Part shown: positions 33,901 through 42,379 of the stretch, one piece after another | Numbering within the stretch: the stretch's first letter is position 1 | How the letters are laid out: each line of letters starts with the position of its first letter | NCBI RefSeq assembly: GCF_003614185.1 | Contig: NZ_KZ987724.1 | Location: 2,796,979 to 2,860,978, forward strand | Direction of reading: 5' to 3' | DNA from: Paenibacillus aceti | Lineage (GTDB): Bacteria; Bacillota; Bacilli; Paenibacillales; Paenibacillaceae | DNA: 64,000 bases | The notes under the pieces: generated by a model | The model's database searches: none | The model's input: the letters and a program-made list of their open reading frames with translations, nothing else | Told to the model about the DNA's origin: nothing | Translations under genes and position numbers: made by a program

Positions 33901-36900
33901 CGGCTGGTTCGGATTCTCGTTCGGCACGCTGAAGCGAATCGTCTGCTGCGACTTATTGCCCACTTTATCGGCGGCTTCCAGAACGAGAACATGCTCTCCA
34001 TCCTTTAATTTTCCTGACGAAGTTGCATAAGGCAGGGCGATGGATTGATCATCCAGCTTCGCATCCAGCCGATCGATCCCTGCCCCATGATCCTCCGCGC
34101 TCGCATTAATGGTGAACTCACCGCGATATTCCTTGCCATCCTCTACAGTGGCCTGGATCGAAGGAGCGGTATTATCAACAATCACCTTGGACGTTAATTT
34201 ATCTGTACCATGCAGCAACTCAACAGTATGCTCTCCATCGGCTACTTTGCGGGTGTCCCAGGAGTAAGCCTTTGATTTAAGCAGCTCTGGCGTCAAATTG
34301 AAACGGAAGCCGATCCATTCTTGTTTACCAGCGCTGTCTCCCATCTTGATCTCTTTGTCACGAACCGCATAGTTAGTATCCCAGATTTCTGTGCCATCAG
34401 CGAGAAGCAACCTGACATTTTTAATCTCAAAATCATCCTTATTCTCTTCTACCCGGTCATCAAAAGGGGAAGACTTGGACCCTGCGCGGATATAGATGGT
34501 GTTATCCTCTCCCATTTGCAGGCGGCTGGTTTCAATCGGGAATGATAGAGTTGTATAGCTGGTGATCGGATCCATAAAGGTATAAAGAATCGTCTTGTCT
34601 TTTAATGACGGATCCCCCATCGTAATCGCATTTTTAAAATAATAGTCTACACTATTCGCTTCAAATACGAAGTAAGCATCCTGCTCGAGCGCCGGGAAAG
34701 TATCCTGCTCGTTCAAGGCTTGTCCATCTATGCGAAGCTGCAATTCATCCGGGCCTGCTTGCTCAGCTGTTCCTTTGAGCGTCATCTCTCCGTGAACAAC
34801 CTCTCCAGCCTTCACATTTAGACGAAGCGAAGAGTGGTCCGGACCGCCAACCACGTTAACTCGGACCATCTCGGACTTGATCTCATTTGTACCGTCCGAA
34901 ACTACGAAATAATACTCAATATACGAGCGGCCGATTAAATCGGCTGATGTTAATTTATAGTGATACAGCTTGTCGTTATAATCCTCTATTAGGTTATGCT
35001 GGATATATTCAGGCTGCTTGTCAGATCGGACAAATACCTGAACAGAAGCCACCTGACGATCATCCTTGGCAAAGGCCTGAAGGTGGAGCATGTCTGCCTG
35101 ATCGACTACAGTTACTCCAGTCATGTCTTCTATCTCTGGCTCGATCGTATCAGGAACCACTTGGACTGGAACAGCCGGTACCTGCGCAGGATTCACCGCA
35201 CCAGGCGTAGGCGAATTAACGCCTGAGCTTATCTTAATCATCGTCGTGCTGCCATCTACAGGATATTTGAATTCAATCGCTTTATCTTCTTTCGTCTCAT
35301 CTCCTGCCGTTCCGCCATCAAATAGGGTAGCGCTGTTATAATAAGCGGCCGAGATTTCTCGCTCCGTATTCGTCTTGATCACGACGCCTCTGGAGCCCGA
35401 GTTGGCCATTCCATCACTCTGAATTTGGAATAGATTATCATTCAATACTAGATTGGTATGATAGAAATTGTTGAAATCTTCTACTTTATAATCGCTATTC
35501 ATGCTATTGATGATCCAGAAGACCACTGACTTCTGAGCTGGAATTACAAAATCAGTTTTGGTCGAAGCCCATTTCACATCTGATTCGGGCCCCTTATCGG
35601 GGTAGCGATAATAGATTTTGTAATTGTTGAAGTTTACCGGTTGATCGGTATTGTTATATATTTCGATAAATTCATAAGCGTCGGTAGAAGTCCCCGTTAC
35701 ATTCGTCGAGTTCGGTACAAGCTCTGTAACCAGTAACTGAGGTGCATGATCCGCATTAAATTCCGGGATATTCACATTGACAGAAAAGCTTTCCACCGTG
35801 CTTCTAACCCGGATCTTATAATCCAGTCTAGACTCTACCAGAGCAGCTGCCGGAATCGTAGCGCGATATTGCTCGCCGCCCGAATTGCTCATCGTAACTA
35901 CCGTATAACGTGCCTGTGAAGGCGTTTTGTACAGCAACTGGACTTCCGGAACAGGGTTGACCCCATCGGTAAGGTTCTTCACCGTAGCCAGAATTTCCAA
36001 GTCCTGTACATTTACAACTCCCGCCAGATTATGAATAATTTCAGGCTGAGTTCCTTCTGCCCTCTGGGTCAACTGCTCATCCTGCACAATCCCTGGTGTT
36101 GCCGGGTTCTTCCCGGCGGTGGGAAGGAGAACCATCTCCACACTATTCGAATCTGGAAGCTGGTACACGATCCCCTTATTTAAGGAGACATGTTCTTTAT
36201 CATAAGATGCCGATACGATGACGCTGTCATCCATTGCGCTGCGGATTTGAATATTCCGAGATGCCGTATTGGCCATCCCCCCGTTACCATTGATCCGAAA
36301 TAGATTCACACCTTCTACAAGATCAGCGGCCGCACTGAAATTACGGATAAAATCCTGCTCATCGATCGTCTCGTTCACCCCATTCATAACCCAGAATACA
36401 ATAGGTGAACGTGCTGGAATGGAGATACCGGGGGCCGGTGTCCATTTGTCTTTATTGTTATAGTAGAAATAGTAATTTTGACCGAATTGAATCGTCTTGT
36501 CCGTATTGTTATATACCTCTACATATTCATAGGCATCCGACCCAGACACATTTTCCGTATCCGGTACTAACTCCGTGATTAACAGCCTTGGAGAACTATT
36601 ATCCTCTTCTGTCCCGCCGTCAGTCTGCTGCAGTTCAACGTGGTATGTCTCTGACTGAACTGACGCTCTATCTTGTTCGGTCGCTTCGATATAGTAATCG
36701 AGCTGTTGACCGTCAAGGCGATCCGCCGGGATAACGGCCTGATATGTACTATCTGCTATCCAATCTAGCGAAATCGGAGCTTGTGGTTGTGCATCGACCG
36801 CATAATATACCGCTGCCGTTACTGACTGTCCCTCACTAGGAATAACAGCTTCAATCGTATAATCCTGCTGCTTATATGCAGCGGTAGGGACATGATTAAT

Positions 36901-37008
36901 CTGCAAATCCATTGCCTTCGCCAGTCCAGCTGGCACGATCAGTCCCATTAGCAAGCAGCTCATAACGAGCAATGAAATCCACCGTGTGCCTCGTACCAAA
37001 TTTTTCAA
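31000..37008 (-). CDS. Giant SLH-anchored surface protein with lamin-tail domains and metallophosphoesterase
   Basis: About 2,002 residues. A signal peptide (NLVRGTRWISLLVMSCLLMG...GLAKA) is followed by Ig-like segments and two lamin-tail domains starting near residues 139 (LLITELVPDTE) and 423 (LLVTELVPNST). More Ig/Big-like modules lead to a calcineurin-type phosphoesterase (about 1230-1450) with the metal motifs SDTQ, HTGDIVD, AGNHDVGH and SGHYHDA. Then come a fibronectin-like module, a Pro/Asn/Gly-rich linker (about 1583-1626) and three SLH units (about 1826-2002). It should sit on the wall and hydrolyse a phosphate ester outside the cell. The start is uncertain: the TTG at 37008 is chosen for the signal peptide and nearby AGG; ATG at 37071 is also possible. 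Monocistronic. Confidence 0.88.
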   Translation of the reverse strand: MKNLVRGTRWISLLVMSCLLMGLIVPAGLAKAMDLQINHVPTAAYKQQDYTIEAVIPSEGQSVTAAVYYAVDAQPQAPISLDWIADSTYQAVIPADRLDGQQLDYYIEATEQDRASVQSETYHVELQQTDGGTEEDNSSPRLLITELVPDTENVSGSDAYEYVEVYNNTDKTIQFGQNYYFYYNNKDKWTPAPGISIPARSPIVFWVMNGVNETIDEQDFIRNFSAAADLVEGVNLFRINGNGGMANTASRNIQIRSAMDDSVIVSASYDKEHVSLNKGIVYQLPDSNSVEMVLLPTAGKNPATPGIVQDEQLTQRAEGTQPEIIHNLAGVVNVQDLEILATVKNLTDGVNPVPEVQLLYKTPSQARYTVVTMSNSGGEQYRATIPAAALVESRLDYKIRVRSTVESFSVNVNIPEFNADHAPQLLVTELVPNSTNVTGTSTDAYEFIEIYNNTDQPVNFNNYKIYYRYPDKGPESDVKWASTKTDFVIPAQKSVVFWIINSMNSDYKVEDFNNFYHTNLVLNDNLFQIQSDGMANSGSRGVVIKTNTEREISAAYYNSATLFDGGTAGDETKEDKAIEFKYPVDGSTTMIKISSGVNSPTPGAVNPAQVPAVPVQVVPDTIEPEIEDMTGVTVVDQADMLHLQAFAKDDRQVASVQVFVRSDKQPEYIQHNLIEDYNDKLYHYKLTSADLIGRSYIEYYFVVSDGTNEIKSEMVRVNVVGGPDHSSLRLNVKAGEVVHGEMTLKGTAEQAGPDELQLRIDGQALNEQDTFPALEQDAYFVFEANSVDYYFKNAITMGDPSLKDKTILYTFMDPITSYTTLSFPIETSRLQMGEDNTIYIRAGSKSSPFDDRVEENKDDFEIKNVRLLLADGTEIWDTNYAVRDKEIKMGDSAGKQEWIGFRFNLTPELLKSKAYSWDTRKVADGEHTVELLHGTDKLTSKVIVDNTAPSIQATVEDGKEYRGEFTINASAEDHGAGIDRLDAKLDDQSIALPYATSSGKLKDGEHVLVLEAADKVGNKSQQTIRFSVPNENPNQPELVSPQQGQENVSLRPDLTVTVTDPTEDPLNVFFYRGFKYDGNRSEGFVGYKNASDTEPPKMMVPQGEQALTAQEYEDIRAVDGKYLVNDAVDQFPYQRYEITLDPTIKLSDQVDIVWNGHSLEGRKVSLYAWSESAQRWEQLAYKIAGTEDFELSATVLAGDYMIQQAKANTIQIMIQDEIAAVSKSGPVSDDPYDFSFLWMSDTQYYSQDYPYIYQKNVEWIADNKDRIKLQYVIHTGDIVDKEYQEYQWLEADKDMKVLEDANIPYGVLAGNHDVGHQQNDYTNYWKYFGEDRFKNMPTFAGSYDNNRGHYDLVSAGGNDFIIVYMGWGLGDKEIEWMNQVVAKYPERKAILALHEYLLVSNNRAPIADQIFEKVIKPNKNVIAALSGHYHDAQLKIDELDDNGDGISDRKVYQMLADYQGAEEGGLGYIRLMQFDMKNNKLHIKTYSPYLDDYNYYDPEVYPGKDEFSLDIDLQPKTKRVATDYIGVKVYTDQLIGQKAQVESGANASVAWNGLTSDRYYQWYVRANDEFSGSATSDIWGFYTGSATEPSRPDPEPNPDPNPNPGTTTPGTGGNGGTIPNPDSSSQLKDGVIVAEAGEDGTYSVSKSVLEQAIQAADGTILIRLQEAGETSKLDLDAAVLGQLQERRLTVRVEAGSICLAIPATSLTRDAIEADKITLYIETTTHESLRTDLQKVINSNADYRSTGLVYTLRMVAVKAGQEIAIERLAGPVKVERKLAPRQLNWDYAGIYRIAGGQAVYLGGAFDQGSLEFTTDQLSSFAVLEYHKNFADVTGTWAQEFIQKLTAKHVITGVDSQHFQPNQEISRADFVTLLVRASGLPAKEGTSPFNDVASDAYYGGYVTVAAELGLIQGSGGAFRPQAEITREEAAVVIDRWMSYLHKSSADTVDTTFTDRAEISAWAKEAVDRLQAQNVINGKENHRFDPQGELTRAEVAKMIYIAMNR

Positions 37009-37184
37009 GATCCTAACACTCTCCCTATTCCATAATGTAAACCCGATAGATTGCTTAGCTCCCATCGACATTTCTACTAGGGTACAACTTGTATATTTGG
37101 ACAGTATTATGAAATTGTTAAAAATAAATCTACCAAAAGTTAAACAACATGAGAGAGAGTTCATAGAATCTACTTAATCAAAAC

Positions 37185-37215
37185 AAAACCGGCGGATATA
37201 AACTCCACCGGTTTT
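37185..37215 (-). terminator. Terminator of the small membrane protein gene
   Basis: AAAACCGG and CCGGTTTT with further pairing inside (CGGCGG/...CACCG partial). On the minus strand TTTTGTTTTG follows. It is 39 bases past the stop at 37254. Confidence 0.75.
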
Positions 37216-37253
37216 CCATTCCATTCTAATATATTCTTCTACTTTGAAGATCC

Positions 37254-37487
37254 TCATAACAAGAGGATAATAGCGAGTAAATCGAATAATGCAAGCGGCA
37301 AAATGAACGGGAAGAATGTAGCGTGCGCCTTGCTCCCCTTGCTATGGACCCCACTCACCTTGAGATACACCTTCTTGTCCGATACCTTAACGATAGTCCC
37401 GTACAGTACAGCGCCCGTCTTCGTCTTGACCTTAACACGTTTATTCACATATTTGCGTGCTTGCTTATAGCCGACTGCTGTTGCCAA
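37254..37487 (-). CDS. Small Sm/SH3-like protein with C-terminal membrane tail
   Basis: A 77-residue protein. The N-terminal half is basic and reads like a small beta barrel: KRVKVKTKTGAVLYGTIVKV followed by SDKKVYLKVSG. The last 22 residues are hydrophobic (FILPLALFDLLAIILLL), forming one membrane helix with the C-terminus at its end. The gene at 45654 codes for a protein with the same plan (RVRLLTTDGKHYVGTVVDVD, VYLRPDRG, then a hydrophobic end LFTLLAIALI), so the two are likely paralogs. The barrel plus tail pattern suggests attachment to the membrane or spore surface; function unknown. Confidence 0.7.
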   Translation of the reverse strand: MATAVGYKQARKYVNKRVKVKTKTGAVLYGTIVKVSDKKVYLKVSGVHSKGSKAHATFFPFILPLALFDLLAIILLL

Positions 37488-37687
37488 ACGCGCTCACCTC
37501 CAGTAGTGTTGGCACAATATATGCGCTTATTCCAAGGGAAGTGTGGGCTAACGCCGACAACCTCGATATGATCCTGGGTCGCGGCATGCCGTCGCCATAG
37601 AGTTATATCACTTTCTACGAAACGGATTTTATTGTATGATGGGACTCGGTATATTTATTCATTACAACAGCTATGGGAGGACTCTCA

Positions 37688-39055
37688 TTGGACAAGATCA
37701 ACAACGAAGAATCATCATCCCTGCAGAAGAAGCTGCTGCCGCGCCATATCAGCTTCATGGCTATGGGTGGCGTGATCGGTACAGGGATATTTAAAGGAAG
37801 TGCAGAAACGGTAGGGATCGCGGGGCCAGGCGTTATCTTCTCTTATATCTTCGCCGGGCTTCTGCTCCTGGTTGTGATGAGCGCGATCGCAGAGATGGCG
37901 ACCGTCCATAAAGGCAAGAATATGAAGGAATTCATCCGTGAGGCTTTTGGAGAGCGCGTCTCCTTTGTCATCGGCTGGCTCTACTGCTTCATGTGGCTAT
38001 CCGTCTGTGTGATCGAGATTATAGCCGCCGGAAGCTTCCTGCAATTCTGGCTGCCGGATACTCCGCTCTGGCTGCTAAGCCTGGCTTGCGCGGTATTCAT
38101 TATCCTTATTAACACGATGAGCGTAGGCGGCTATGGGGAATTTGAATTTTGGCTGGCCGGTATTAAGATCGCGATGATCATCGTCTTCATCGTACTTGGC
38201 GTAGGCATTCTCTTTGGTATGATCCCGGGTGCAACCGCACCGATGCTGCATAACTTTACGAATTACGGGGGCTTTCTCCCCAACGGCTGGACGGCGATTT
38301 TCTCCGCTCTGCTGGTCGTTATGTTCTCATACGGCGGCTCGGAGCTGATCGGACTGACCCTATCGGAGACCCAAGATGCTGAGAAAGTATTGCCTCGTGT
38401 CGTGAAGAGCTTCATATTAAGAGTTATTCTTTTCTATACCCTTCCCATCCTGGTTATCTGCGGGCTTGTCCCATGGAACAGTCTGAGTGAGCATACCAGT
38501 CCGTTTGTGCAGGTACTCACCTCGGCCGGGTTGCAGGGTGCGGCTCACCTCATTAACTTCATTCTGATTACCGCCGTGCTGTCCGCAGCCAATTCCGGAA
38601 TTTACGGAGCAACGCGGATGCTGCACTCGATGGCCAAAGACGGGGAGGCTCCTGCTGGACTGGGCCGATTATCTGCGAAGGGCGTTCCGATCAATAGCCT
38701 GAAGCTTAGCGCTATCGTGCTGATCGCCGGATCGATGATCGCCTATTTTGCCCAAGACGGATTGTTCCGATTGCTGATGGCCGTGCCTGGCTTTGTCGTC
38801 ATACTCGTATGGATTAGCATCTGTCTGACCCAGCTCAAGCTGAGGAAGAACTACCCGCAGGAGCCGGGCTTTAAGGTATGGGGCTACCCCTATATCACCG
38901 CAGTTACAACGATTTGCTTATCTTTGATCGCTCTAATGTTCATATTTGATGCCAGAAACCGGATCAGCATCGGCGTATGTCTCGGGGTACTCGCCGCTCT
39001 GACCCTATATTCTATCGTCAAGTTCCGCACTGGAAGCAAGCAGGTAGATCGTTAA
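37688..39055 (+). CDS. Amino acid permease (APC family)
   Basis: A 455-residue transporter with twelve membrane helices. The first helix carries the APC signature HISFMAMGGVIGTGIFKGSA, then GPGVIFSYIFAGLLL and AEMATVHK; a later region FSYGGSELIGLTLSETQDAEKVLP is typical of the amino acid transporter subfamily that includes the GABA, asparagine and arginine permeases. The precise substrate cannot be told. TTG start at 37688, ten bases behind GGGAGG. Single gene. Confidence 0.92.
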   Translation: MDKINNEESSSLQKKLLPRHISFMAMGGVIGTGIFKGSAETVGIAGPGVIFSYIFAGLLLLVVMSAIAEMATVHKGKNMKEFIREAFGERVSFVIGWLYCFMWLSVCVIEIIAAGSFLQFWLPDTPLWLLSLACAVFIILINTMSVGGYGEFEFWLAGIKIAMIIVFIVLGVGILFGMIPGATAPMLHNFTNYGGFLPNGWTAIFSALLVVMFSYGGSELIGLTLSETQDAEKVLPRVVKSFILRVILFYTLPILVICGLVPWNSLSEHTSPFVQVLTSAGLQGAAHLINFILITAVLSAANSGIYGATRMLHSMAKDGEAPAGLGRLSAKGVPINSLKLSAIVLIAGSMIAYFAQDGLFRLLMAVPGFVVILVWISICLTQLKLRKNYPQEPGFKVWGYPYITAVTTICLSLIALMFIFDARNRISIGVCLGVLAALTLYSIVKFRTGSKQVDR

Positions 39056-39133
39056 AATATACCTATGCATTTCTTCTTTGAATCTCCTGGTCTAAAAATG
39101 TTACAATAATGTCATCTAAGGACGGGAGAAAAT

Positions 39134-41380
39134 ATGGATTTACAAATACAAGCTGAATTTTCTTTGCGTAAACCGCCGTTTCGTACTAGAATAATGCGGC
39201 GCATCCGACGGACGTATCAATACGATACCCGCTTCTGGAGAACGAGTATTGCCGGTCCCTGGGGGGTCGGCATGTTCGCATTTGCCCTGGCTGCGCTCGG
39301 CCTGCCGACAGGCTTGGGCCTGGGGATGGATCTGCTCTTGGCCCTCTTCGTGGCAACGATCGCGATGTTCATCGTAGCGAATGCGATCGCTGTCCTACTG
39401 GCCTTGACCGGCTTGCCAGCGCCACGTCTTTTTATCGGAACCGTATTATTCGATCTTGGTACGATCTTCTTCATCTTCTATAACGAAGAATCTTTTGCAA
39501 TCTCCAGCGTAGTCGCGGTCACTCTGACGCTGCTCGGTGTTATCGCCGGTTTATTATGGGGACTGCTCGCTAAGATTTACAACAGCCACCGAACCAGTAA
39601 GCGCCTGAGAGCTGGAATGAAGATCGCCGCGGCCCTATGCATCAGTATCGTCATGTGGACCGTTGTCAGCGGGGGCATTCAATCTGTCCAGAGTATCGCT
39701 GTTTCAGATCATGTCGAACTTAACCCGGCCCTGCCCGGAAGCTATTCTGTGCAGTCCTTCAATTATGGGAGCGGAACGGATATTTGGCAGCGGGAGTTCG
39801 GAGCGGAAGTGGATCTGTTATCGCAGTCGGTCGATGCTAGCGCCTATATCAGTAAATGGTCCAAATACCGCAAGCTATATCTCGGATATGACCAGCATGC
39901 TCTGCCATTGAATGGGCGCGTCTGGATGCCTGAGGGCAGCGGAACTTATCCGCTGATCCTTATCGTTCACGGTAATCATCTGATGGAAGATTGGTCAGAC
40001 GCGGGTTATGCTTATCTGGGCGAGCAGCTCGCCAGCCGGGGATTTATTACCGTATCCATCGATGAGAACTTCCTGAATTACTCCTCCTGGACCGGAATTC
40101 CTAATAATGATATGAAGGTGCGCGCCTGGATATTGCTGAAGCATCTGCAGCAAATTCAAACCTTCGCCGAGTCACCTGGCACTCCGTTCTACAGCAAGGT
40201 CGATATGGACAATATCGCCCTGGTCGGCCATTCCCGCGGAGGTCAAGCGATCGCCATGGCAGCCGACTATACGAGGTGGTTCAGCTCAGACAATACTCTG
40301 GATAACATGGAACTGTTCAATATTAAGGCACTAGCCGCGATAGCTCCAACCGACAAGAAGGTGGATGAGACCGGAGCCAAATTGAAGGATATTAGCTATT
40401 TAACGATCCAGGGCGCCAATGACGGCGATGTCAGTGATTTTGATGGCGACCGGCAATATAACCGGACCTCCTTCAGTAAGGGGGCCAATGCGTTCAAGGC
40501 CTCTCTATATGTTAGCGGCGCTAATCATAGCCAGTTCAATACGGAATGGGGACTGCGCGACATCAGCTTTCCTAAGGGAATTTTATTGAAAAGGTATAAC
40601 TTCTTAACGGGTGTGGAGCAGAGAACGATCGCAAAAGGGTATATTTCCGCCTTCATGGAAACCGCTCTGCATCAGCAAGAGCAATATTGGCCTATGTTCC
40701 GCGATTATCGCGAGGCCCTTCGCCTGCTGCCGGAGACGACCTATATCAATCAGTTTGAGGATGGTCAGTTTACGATGTGGACACGGTTCGAAGAGGATTC
40801 CAACCGCAAGACACTGCCGGGAGGCGGCCAAGCCGAAGGCACTAACATCATCTGGCGAGAAGAAGAGACGAAGAACCGCGGAAAATCCAGCAAGGGCGAT
40901 CATGCCCTGGTTCTAGAGAGAAGCAACTCCGGCTCTGCGGAGTCCATTTACAGCATGAGCTGGGTATTTGGCGCACCGTTACCTGAGAATCAACCGCCCG
41001 ACACTCTCTCCTTCTCCTTAGCGGATCAATGCAGATTGCTGTCCGAGCTAGAGGAGGAGACAGATCATGGAGATTTCCATATCGAGGTGGAACTGACAGA
41101 TACGGATGGCGCGAAGGCGCGCTTGCCTCTCTCCCATTTCAGAGATCTGCCGACCGTGCCGGAGGTGCAATTTACCCTGCATCCTTGGCTAGAGCAGCAT
41201 ATGTCAGATGGAAAATACAAAAATCCAACCGAAGCGATTTTTCAGACTTATCGTTTGCCCCTTACGGAGTTCATAAGCGTTAATACCAAGTTCGCCCCTG
41301 AAAAAGGAATCCAATCGCTCTCATTCATTCTTAGCGGAGATCGGGGTCGGATTATGCTTGATGATATCGGTATTTACTAA
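39134..41380 (+). CDS. Membrane-anchored alpha/beta hydrolase
   Basis: A 748-residue protein. About five membrane helices occupy residues 38-185. The alpha/beta hydrolase follows: LILIVHGNHLMEDWSDAGY (oxyanion region, about 275), the nucleophile elbow GHSRGGQA (Ser near 366), LTIQGANDGDVSDFDGD as probable acid region and SGANHSQF with the likely catalytic His. This is the chlorophyllase/PAF acetylhydrolase-like branch. Residues about 540-748 look like a beta sandwich (NQFEDGQFTMWTRFEED, ISVNTKF...IMLDDIGIY), perhaps a carbohydrate-binding module. Substrate unknown. The number of helices means the hydrolase is outside, but topology is inferred. GGACGGGAG precedes the ATG. Confidence 0.75.
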   Translation: MDLQIQAEFSLRKPPFRTRIMRRIRRTYQYDTRFWRTSIAGPWGVGMFAFALAALGLPTGLGLGMDLLLALFVATIAMFIVANAIAVLLALTGLPAPRLFIGTVLFDLGTIFFIFYNEESFAISSVVAVTLTLLGVIAGLLWGLLAKIYNSHRTSKRLRAGMKIAAALCISIVMWTVVSGGIQSVQSIAVSDHVELNPALPGSYSVQSFNYGSGTDIWQREFGAEVDLLSQSVDASAYISKWSKYRKLYLGYDQHALPLNGRVWMPEGSGTYPLILIVHGNHLMEDWSDAGYAYLGEQLASRGFITVSIDENFLNYSSWTGIPNNDMKVRAWILLKHLQQIQTFAESPGTPFYSKVDMDNIALVGHSRGGQAIAMAADYTRWFSSDNTLDNMELFNIKALAAIAPTDKKVDETGAKLKDISYLTIQGANDGDVSDFDGDRQYNRTSFSKGANAFKASLYVSGANHSQFNTEWGLRDISFPKGILLKRYNFLTGVEQRTIAKGYISAFMETALHQQEQYWPMFRDYREALRLLPETTYINQFEDGQFTMWTRFEEDSNRKTLPGGGQAEGTNIIWREEETKNRGKSSKGDHALVLERSNSGSAESIYSMSWVFGAPLPENQPPDTLSFSLADQCRLLSELEEETDHGDFHIEVELTDTDGAKARLPLSHFRDLPTVPEVQFTLHPWLEQHMSDGKYKNPTEAIFQTYRLPLTEFISVNTKFAPEKGIQSLSFILSGDRGRIMLDDIGIY

Positions 41381-41385
41381 ACAAA

Positions 41386-41446
41386 AATAGCCTCTGTCTG
41401 TGCTGTTGAGTCCTCGTATGGGGTCTATGCACAGATGGAGGCTATT
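41386..41446. terminator. Bidirectional terminator between hydrolase and gbsR-type gene
   Basis: AATAGCCTC-T-GTCTGTGC pairs with GCACAGAT-GGAGGCTATT over a 26-base loop, between two converging genes, with A-rich DNA left and T-rich DNA right. Confidence 0.75.
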
Positions 41447-41450
41447 ATAA

Positions 41451-41999
41451 TTACTCTTTGGGAACCAGATCGTAAATCTCACCATTCTCCATCGTGTCGA
41501 TCAGACGATCCAGCCAGGTATAATATTTTATCGCTTCATTCATCTTGCGAATGTCCTCCTCAAGGATCTCACGCATGGCCGGGTCGATATCCTCGGTTAA
41601 ATGATTGCTCATTTCTTTGATCGAACGCTTGAGCACCAGGATATTCCCCTCCACCGCCTTCCGCCACTTAATCGCAAAGAAGTCGGTAAACGTCTGATAC
41701 CAATCGTATTCTACCTCGTATAAGTCCTTGCGCGATCCCTTCTCCCATACCTTATTCACCATTTTCAAATCTAGCAGGGTTCTCACGCCTGTACTCATGC
41801 TCGTCTTGCTCATCTTCATCCCCATACCCATTTCATCCAGGGTCATCGGTTTATTGGCAAAAAAGAGCAACCCATACAAATGTCCCGTCGATAACGGAAT
41901 CCCATACAGATTCATATTTCTTCCTATCGCTTCTATAACCCGTTTCCGCACATTAAGTACTGCGGCTTGCTGTTCCGGGCTGAGCTGGTCCAAGCTCAT
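41451..41999 (-). CDS. GbsR/MarR-type transcriptional regulator
   Basis: A 182-residue winged helix protein of the GbsR family, which controls choline and glycine betaine uptake or synthesis genes in Bacillales. GIPLSTGHLYGLLFFANKPM is the family opening; LDEMGMGMKMSKTSMSTGVR is the recognition region, followed by the wing (KVWEKGSRKDLYEVE). The C-terminal helices (about 110-182) serve dimerisation. It is divergent from the opuA operon, with 380 bases between the two starts, and so probably controls it, as GbsR-type OpcR and OpuAR-like regulators do. Confidence 0.88.
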   Translation of the reverse strand: MSLDQLSPEQQAAVLNVRKRVIEAIGRNMNLYGIPLSTGHLYGLLFFANKPMTLDEMGMGMKMSKTSMSTGVRTLLDLKMVNKVWEKGSRKDLYEVEYDWYQTFTDFFAIKWRKAVEGNILVLKRSIKEMSNHLTEDIDPAMREILEEDIRKMNEAIKYYTWLDRLIDTMENGEIYDLVPKE

Positions 42000-42166
42000 G
42001 CTTGCAACCTCCTATCGTTCCGATCAAGCTATCTAGCTGTGGCTGTAATAATAAAATCATAAAGTTAACATTTATTTAATTGTTATTTTTATCTTATGAA
42101 AAGCATGCCCAAAAGTAAAGAAGCGAATTATACCGTAATTCTAAGCATATGGGAGTAATCGGAAGT

Positions 42167-42246
42167 TTCTTTACGTTCAGTTTTTACTGTACATTCTTTA
42201 CGTACGGATTTTACCTTTGATTAATTTCCGGTTCTTTTGTTAGACT
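42167..42246 (+). promoter_or_regulatory. opuA control region: direct repeats and putative promoter
   Basis: TTCTTTACGT occurs at 42167-42176 and again at 42194-42203, each followed by T-rich DNA ending in TTTTAC or TTTTTAC; the period is 27 bases. Directly downstream, TTGATT (42217-42222) and TAGACT (42241-42246) are 18 bases apart and could be -35 and -10. Two equal sites next to the -35 suit binding of the divergently encoded GbsR-type regulator. No other feature is seen in 42000-42379 except an AT-rich part near the regulator start. Confidence 0.45.
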
Positions 42247-42379
42247 ATAAAACAGCAAAACACGTCAACCTGCGTGGTAGTAAATTGTTGCCAAATAAAC
42301 AGTTGCGGATACTACAGGAAGCTGCAAGGAACCCACAAGTTCTGGCTAACTGTTGAGCGGAACTCTGAGAGGTGAGTAT

